Assembly (NCBI GenBank): GCA_964626965.1
Contig: CAZVHB010000001.1
Location: 70,265 to 134,264 of the forward strand
Reading direction: 5' to 3'
DNA length: 64,000 bases
Source: CAZEPT01 sp964626965
GTDB taxonomy: Bacteria; Patescibacteriota; Minisyncoccia; Phycocordibacterales; UBA9973
The number at the start of each line of letters is the position of its first letter. Position 1 is the stretch's first letter. Below, piece after piece: positions 61,410-64,000 of this stretch. A program made the position numbers and the translations under genes. The notes beneath the pieces are model-generated. The model was given only the letters and a program-made list of their open reading frames with translations, made no database searches and was not told the origin of the DNA.

Positions 61410-62354
61410 TTACTTATTGAGTTCAGCTAAGGTAAGTGGTCCAACGTTTCCTGTTGAACGAATACCATGGGAAACTTGGTATTCACGTACTGCTTTTACT
61501 GTAAGTGGTCCAAAGTATCCAGTAGCATTTTTGATTTTGAGAAGTCCGAGAGACATAAGTACTTTTTGGAGTTCTGTAACTTCTTCATGTTGATCATGGT
61601 AAAACATTTGTTTACTGAATTTAAATTTTTCAGCACCCAAAACTTGACCTACGGTAGTTGGAAGTGAACCTGTAACTATAGATGGTCTTGGGTATGATCC
61701 AATTGAACCACCACCACTAGATGGACGTCGAATGTTTGTAATAGTCACAGTTACCGGTGTTGCTACGTTTCCAGCGACGTCTGTTGCTGTAAAGGTAAAT
61801 GAGCCATTTTCAGTAAATGTATGAGAAGTTGCATTGAGTGTCGCTTCTTCTTCATTAGTTGTTGCTGTAACAGTGATAGGACCAGTTGTAGAAGCTGTGT
61901 TGTATGATCCAAGAGTGATTATAGGAGCAGTTGTGTCGATGTTTGTGATCGTTACTGGGTAGATTGTTCCTGTTCCTTGGTTATCAATAACAATAAATGA
62001 ATATGTTCCATTTGCTGTAACAGTAAAAGTAGAAGGACTTGTGAAAGTCTGGTTACTTTGTGCTGTAAGAGTAAGACTCTGTGTTGGTGTTACTGCGTCA
62101 TATGGAAGAATAGTGAAATAAGGGTCTAGTGTTGATTCTTCAACAAGAATATCCTCTACTTCATCAATTAAAATATCTTCTGGAATCAGACTCACAATAA
62201 GAGGAACTTCCTCAACTAGAGGTGTTCCATCATCTAAAGGTTCGTTCATAATAACCAATCCCTCTATTTCAGGAACTGGCATAGTTTCAGCACGTACAGT
62301 TGAAGTCAGTGCTAAAACAGAGAAAAGTGTTATAAAACTAAATATTTTTTTCAT
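61410..62354 (-). CDS. secreted Ig-like protein with C-terminal peptidoglycan-binding domain
   Basis: 314 residues. A signal peptide (about 1-22, ending in VRA) is followed by an acidic Glu/Asp-rich segment (about 25-75) and two Ig-like beta domains (about 85-215; SLTLTAQSNQTFTSPSTFTV and FTENGSFTFTATDVAGN). A glycine-serine linker follows and then a peptidoglycan-binding-1-like domain (about 255-312: EVTELQKVLMSLGLLKI, GYFGPLTVKAVREYQVSHG). I infer a wall-anchored surface protein. The module types match those of the giant protein next door, so both may decorate the same layer. It has the best consensus promoter in the window. Confidence 0.85.
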   Translation of the reverse strand: MKKIFSFITLFSVLALTSTVRAETMPVPEIEGLVIMNEPLDDGTPLVEEVPLIVSLIPEDILIDEVEDILVEESTLDPYFTILPYDAVTPTQSLTLTAQSNQTFTSPSTFTVTANGTYSFIVIDNQGTGTIYPVTITNIDTTAPIITLGSYNTASTTGPITVTATTNEEEATLNATSHTFTENGSFTFTATDVAGNVATPVTVTITNIRRPSSGGGSIGSYPRPSIVTGSLPTTVGQVLGAEKFKFSKQMFYHDQHEEVTELQKVLMSLGLLKIKNATGYFGPLTVKAVREYQVSHGIRSTGNVGPLTLAELNK

Positions 62355-62467
62355 GTATTTTAAGTTAAATTAATAAAATTAAACGACTAAATTAAGTAAT
62401 AAGATTACTTCAACAAGTATCTTGATTATAGCTCAAAAAGAGCTAAAAATCATGTACTTTATGAACT
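62355..62467 (-). promoter_or_regulatory. leader of the Ig/peptidoglycan-binding gene
   Basis: About 113 bases with two small hairpins: TAGCTC/GAGCTA near 62430-62446 and AAGTAAT/ATTACTT near 62394-62410. AT-rich, no recognisable RNA element. Confidence 0.45.
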
Positions 62468-62473
62468 TTCTCT

Positions 62474-62502
62474 ATTATATTACTTTAGTTTGATTTTGTC
62501 AA
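62474..62502 (-). promoter_or_regulatory. consensus promoter for the Ig/peptidoglycan-binding gene
   Basis: Minus strand TTGACA, 17-base spacer, TATAAT: a perfect match to the sigma-70 consensus. Confidence 0.85.
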
Positions 62503-62575
62503 GTATTTTGGGAATGATTTGATTTTTAAGCTTTTTAGGGGTTTATGTGGGGTACAAGTTGGGGGATTGGTAATG

Positions 62576-62611
62576 AATAAAAAAACCACCGCTTGTTTTA
62601 AGAGCGGTGGT
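62576..62611 (-). terminator. terminator after the coaD-HD gene
   Basis: ACCACCGCT with AGCGGTGGT (62585-62593 with 62603-62611) and a T-run on the minus strand. The stretch 62503-62575 holds nothing else that I recognise. Confidence 0.8.
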
Positions 62612-62633
62612 GGGTGTTTTACTGAATTAATTT

Positions 62634-63785
62634 TTATTGAGCCAGTTGAAGCATTTCAATTGAACGCTTAAGATTATCTTTTGCTTGATGGTCGTATTTT
62701 TGTCGATAGAGCTTTGTGGAATAAATAAATTTTCTCTTACGGAAACGTTCCAGAATAAATTTTCTGCCTGGATAAAAATCCTTATCTGGCATCCACGCGT
62801 ATTCTTTACGAATCCCAGCTTCGTATTCATCGAAAACCTCTTCTGACATTCCAAATATAATCAAATCCAAATCAACTAAAATACGGGCATCAGATTCCAC
62901 TGGCTTATTTTTATGCTCTGTTGCCAGTATTAATTTACTGGTTTTTTTAATGAAACCCGGAGACATATGCAACTTTTCCATATCTAGTTCCATTTGATAA
63001 GCACTCCTGGCTTCATTACTACCAATTTTACTATGGCGTTTGGTCTTTGTCTCGTATATTTTGTCATGATACCAGATGGCCATTCGGAGAGCGTTATAAT
63101 TTTTAATATCAGCAACCTCGAGTTTCTCGAGAGCGTCAAGCATATTTACAATATGCTCAAGATTGTGATAAAAGCGATCAGATCCAGTGTAAGAACGGAT
63201 GAGGCTCTCAAAGAGGGAATTAGATACCTCATAATCTGTGATACCTAAATCACGCATCAGTGAATCCCAGTGTTTCCTCGCTTTAGTGAAAATGTACTTT
63301 TCATTGAGCTTTTTCACTACTTCTTTGGGTACTGAACGAGCTACTTGTTTTTTCCAATTATTATCGGCCCCAATGTGAGTTTTGATCATACTGGAGCTCA
63401 CATGTCGTAAGTGAGGCAAGCAAGGAATCCAGATAGTTTCAATCTCTGGACAGATACTTCTATTCTCTGTTGCCATTATTTCTTCACCTTCCATATCTTG
63501 CATGTTTCTTAACCCACGAATGAGTACCTGTGCGCCAAGTTTCTGAGCATGCTCAACTGCGTAGCAATTGGTGGAAATCTGAACTGTGACATTCTTAAAA
63601 TGAGTGACTGATTGCTTTACCATCTTTAATCTTTCTTCAGGACTAAACAGGTAGGTCTTCCTCGGATCAACAGCTATGAAGAGAATAACTTCATCATATA
63701 GTGGAGACACCCTTTCGATGATATTTAAATGACCATTCGTAATAGGGTCAAAGCTGGCGGGGTATACGGCTTTTCTTTTTTTCAT
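62634..63785 (-). CDS. coaD: phosphopantetheine adenylyltransferase fused to an HD hydrolase-like domain
   Basis: 383 residues. Residues 1-165 are CoaD: YPASFDPITNGHLNII with the TxGH-type nucleotide motif, VLIRGLRNMQDMEGEEIMA and HVSSSMIKTHIG. It makes dephospho-CoA from 4'-phosphopantetheine and ATP. Residues about 170-383 resemble a COG4339-type HD protein: YTGSDRFYHNLEHIVNMLDA, RMAIWYHDKIYE, EARSAYQ, DARILVDLDLIIFG and a conserved GRKFILERFRKRKFIYST end. Metal ligands of the HD motif are present. The fusion suggests a hydrolase that acts on a nucleotide near the CoA pathway, but this is inference. Its promoter is an extended -10 at 63825-63833. Confidence 0.88.
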   Translation of the reverse strand: MKKRKAVYPASFDPITNGHLNIIERVSPLYDEVILFIAVDPRKTYLFSPEERLKMVKQSVTHFKNVTVQISTNCYAVEHAQKLGAQVLIRGLRNMQDMEGEEIMATENRSICPEIETIWIPCLPHLRHVSSSMIKTHIGADNNWKKQVARSVPKEVVKKLNEKYIFTKARKHWDSLMRDLGITDYEVSNSLFESLIRSYTGSDRFYHNLEHIVNMLDALEKLEVADIKNYNALRMAIWYHDKIYETKTKRHSKIGSNEARSAYQMELDMEKLHMSPGFIKKTSKLILATEHKNKPVESDARILVDLDLIIFGMSEEVFDEYEAGIRKEYAWMPDKDFYPGRKFILERFRKRKFIYSTKLYRQKYDHQAKDNLKRSIEMLQLAQ

Positions 63786-63824
63786 ATTTATTTTTTTAAA
63801 TGAGTGAATCTATGTTTTTTGTTT

Positions 63825-63833
63825 ATATTACCA
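63825..63833 (-). promoter_or_regulatory. extended -10 promoter for coaD-HD
   Basis: Minus strand TGG followed by TAATAT; leader of about 33 bases. Confidence 0.5.
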
Positions 63834-63905
63834 GTCTTAAGCAGGAGTGTCAAATATATTAAATAGTTGATTTATAGGATACCTCTCTATAAAAGCAATA
63901 TTGGT

Positions 63906-63934
63906 TTGCAAAATTTTCTTCTTTAGTTTATGAT
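63906..63934 (+). promoter_or_regulatory. promoter for tRNA-Ala
   Basis: TTGCAA (63906-63911), 17-base spacer, TATGAT (63929-63934), 14 bases before the tRNA. Confidence 0.6.
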
Positions 63935-63948
63935 AATAAAGTATTTAA

Positions 63949-64000
63949 GGGCCGTTAGCTCATCTGGTAGAGCACTGCTTTTGCAAAGCAGGGGTGGCAG
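63949..64000 (+). tRNA. tRNA-Ala (anticodon UGC), 3' end outside window
   Basis: Acceptor 5' strand GGGCCGT, D arm GCTC-ATCTGGTA-GAGC, anticodon stem CTGCT/AGCAG with loop TTTGCAA, anticodon TGC. The variable loop starts before the window ends; the T arm and the 3' acceptor strand are cut off. Confidence 0.9.

Overview
The window looks like a piece of chromosome from a member of the Patescibacteria (Candidate Phyla Radiation), most likely Parcubacteria-like. The reasons are low GC by eye, compact house-keeping genes with trimmed domain sets (proline-tRNA ligase without the editing insert, UvrC without the C-terminal HhH region, RNase R without N-terminal cold-shock domains, a ~755-residue SMC), cysteine-free ribosomal proteins L32 and L36, a CxxC-x17-CxxC small zinc protein, and several unusual fusions. 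All 51 coding genes that I list end in TAA (42) or TAG (9); none ends in TGA.

Layout. 1-5500: the end of murC, a zinc-ribbon protein with a basic tail, an assembly gap, a PlsC-like acyltransferase, gatC-gatA and a membrane-anchored HEPN-like protein. 5600-10000: rpmF, a nusB-Nudix fusion, rnc and smc. 10000-17300: small proteins and rpmJ on the plus strand, then on the minus strand a three-domain envelope protein, RNase R and a MutS-like ATPase. 17500-19100: rpsP, khpA, trmD. 19200-20900: a decayed XRE-type regulator followed by two zinc-ribbon membrane proteins. 21000-31100: rpoB-rpoC-dnaG-rpoD in one close-packed run. 31190-34800: an apparently circularly permuted DsbA-like protein, a GT2 glycosyltransferase, a thioredoxin-like protein and a DedA-family protein. 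34827-37100: tRNA-Thr(UGU) and rpsB-tsf. 37100-50640: proS, mreB-mreC, tgt and the excision-repair genes uvrB, uvrA and uvrC with small genes between. 50640-50780: a second assembly gap inside poly-G/poly-C. 50800-62400: a cell-surface block (membrane protein, Bacteroidota-like GEVED protein, giant Ig-repeat protein, CAP protein, Ig/peptidoglycan-binding protein). 62600-64000: a coaD-HD fusion and the 5' part of tRNA-Ala(UGC).

Expression signals are unusually readable. Many genes have a -10 box, often with an upstream TGG or TGC (extended -10), ending only 6-8 bases before the start codon, so transcripts would start at or next to the start codon. I could use this to re-place several starts (rnr and uvrB as GTG; trmD, uvrA, the glycosyltransferase and the giant surface gene at internal ATGs). 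Genes with longer leaders (rpoB, rpsB, khpA, the GEVED gene, the gene at 37167, the gene ending at 61410) carry hairpins or inverted repeats in those leaders. Most transcription units end in a clear intrinsic terminator.

The genes fit a small cell that keeps core transcription, translation, nucleotide excision repair and rod-shape/peptidoglycan functions and invests in surface proteins. The best candidates for undescribed biology are the permuted DsbA-like protein, the degenerate-YkuD + penicillin-binding + CapA fusion, the HEPN-like membrane protein, the CoaD-HD and NusB-Nudix fusions, and the systematic leaderless, extended -10, TGA-free expression style.
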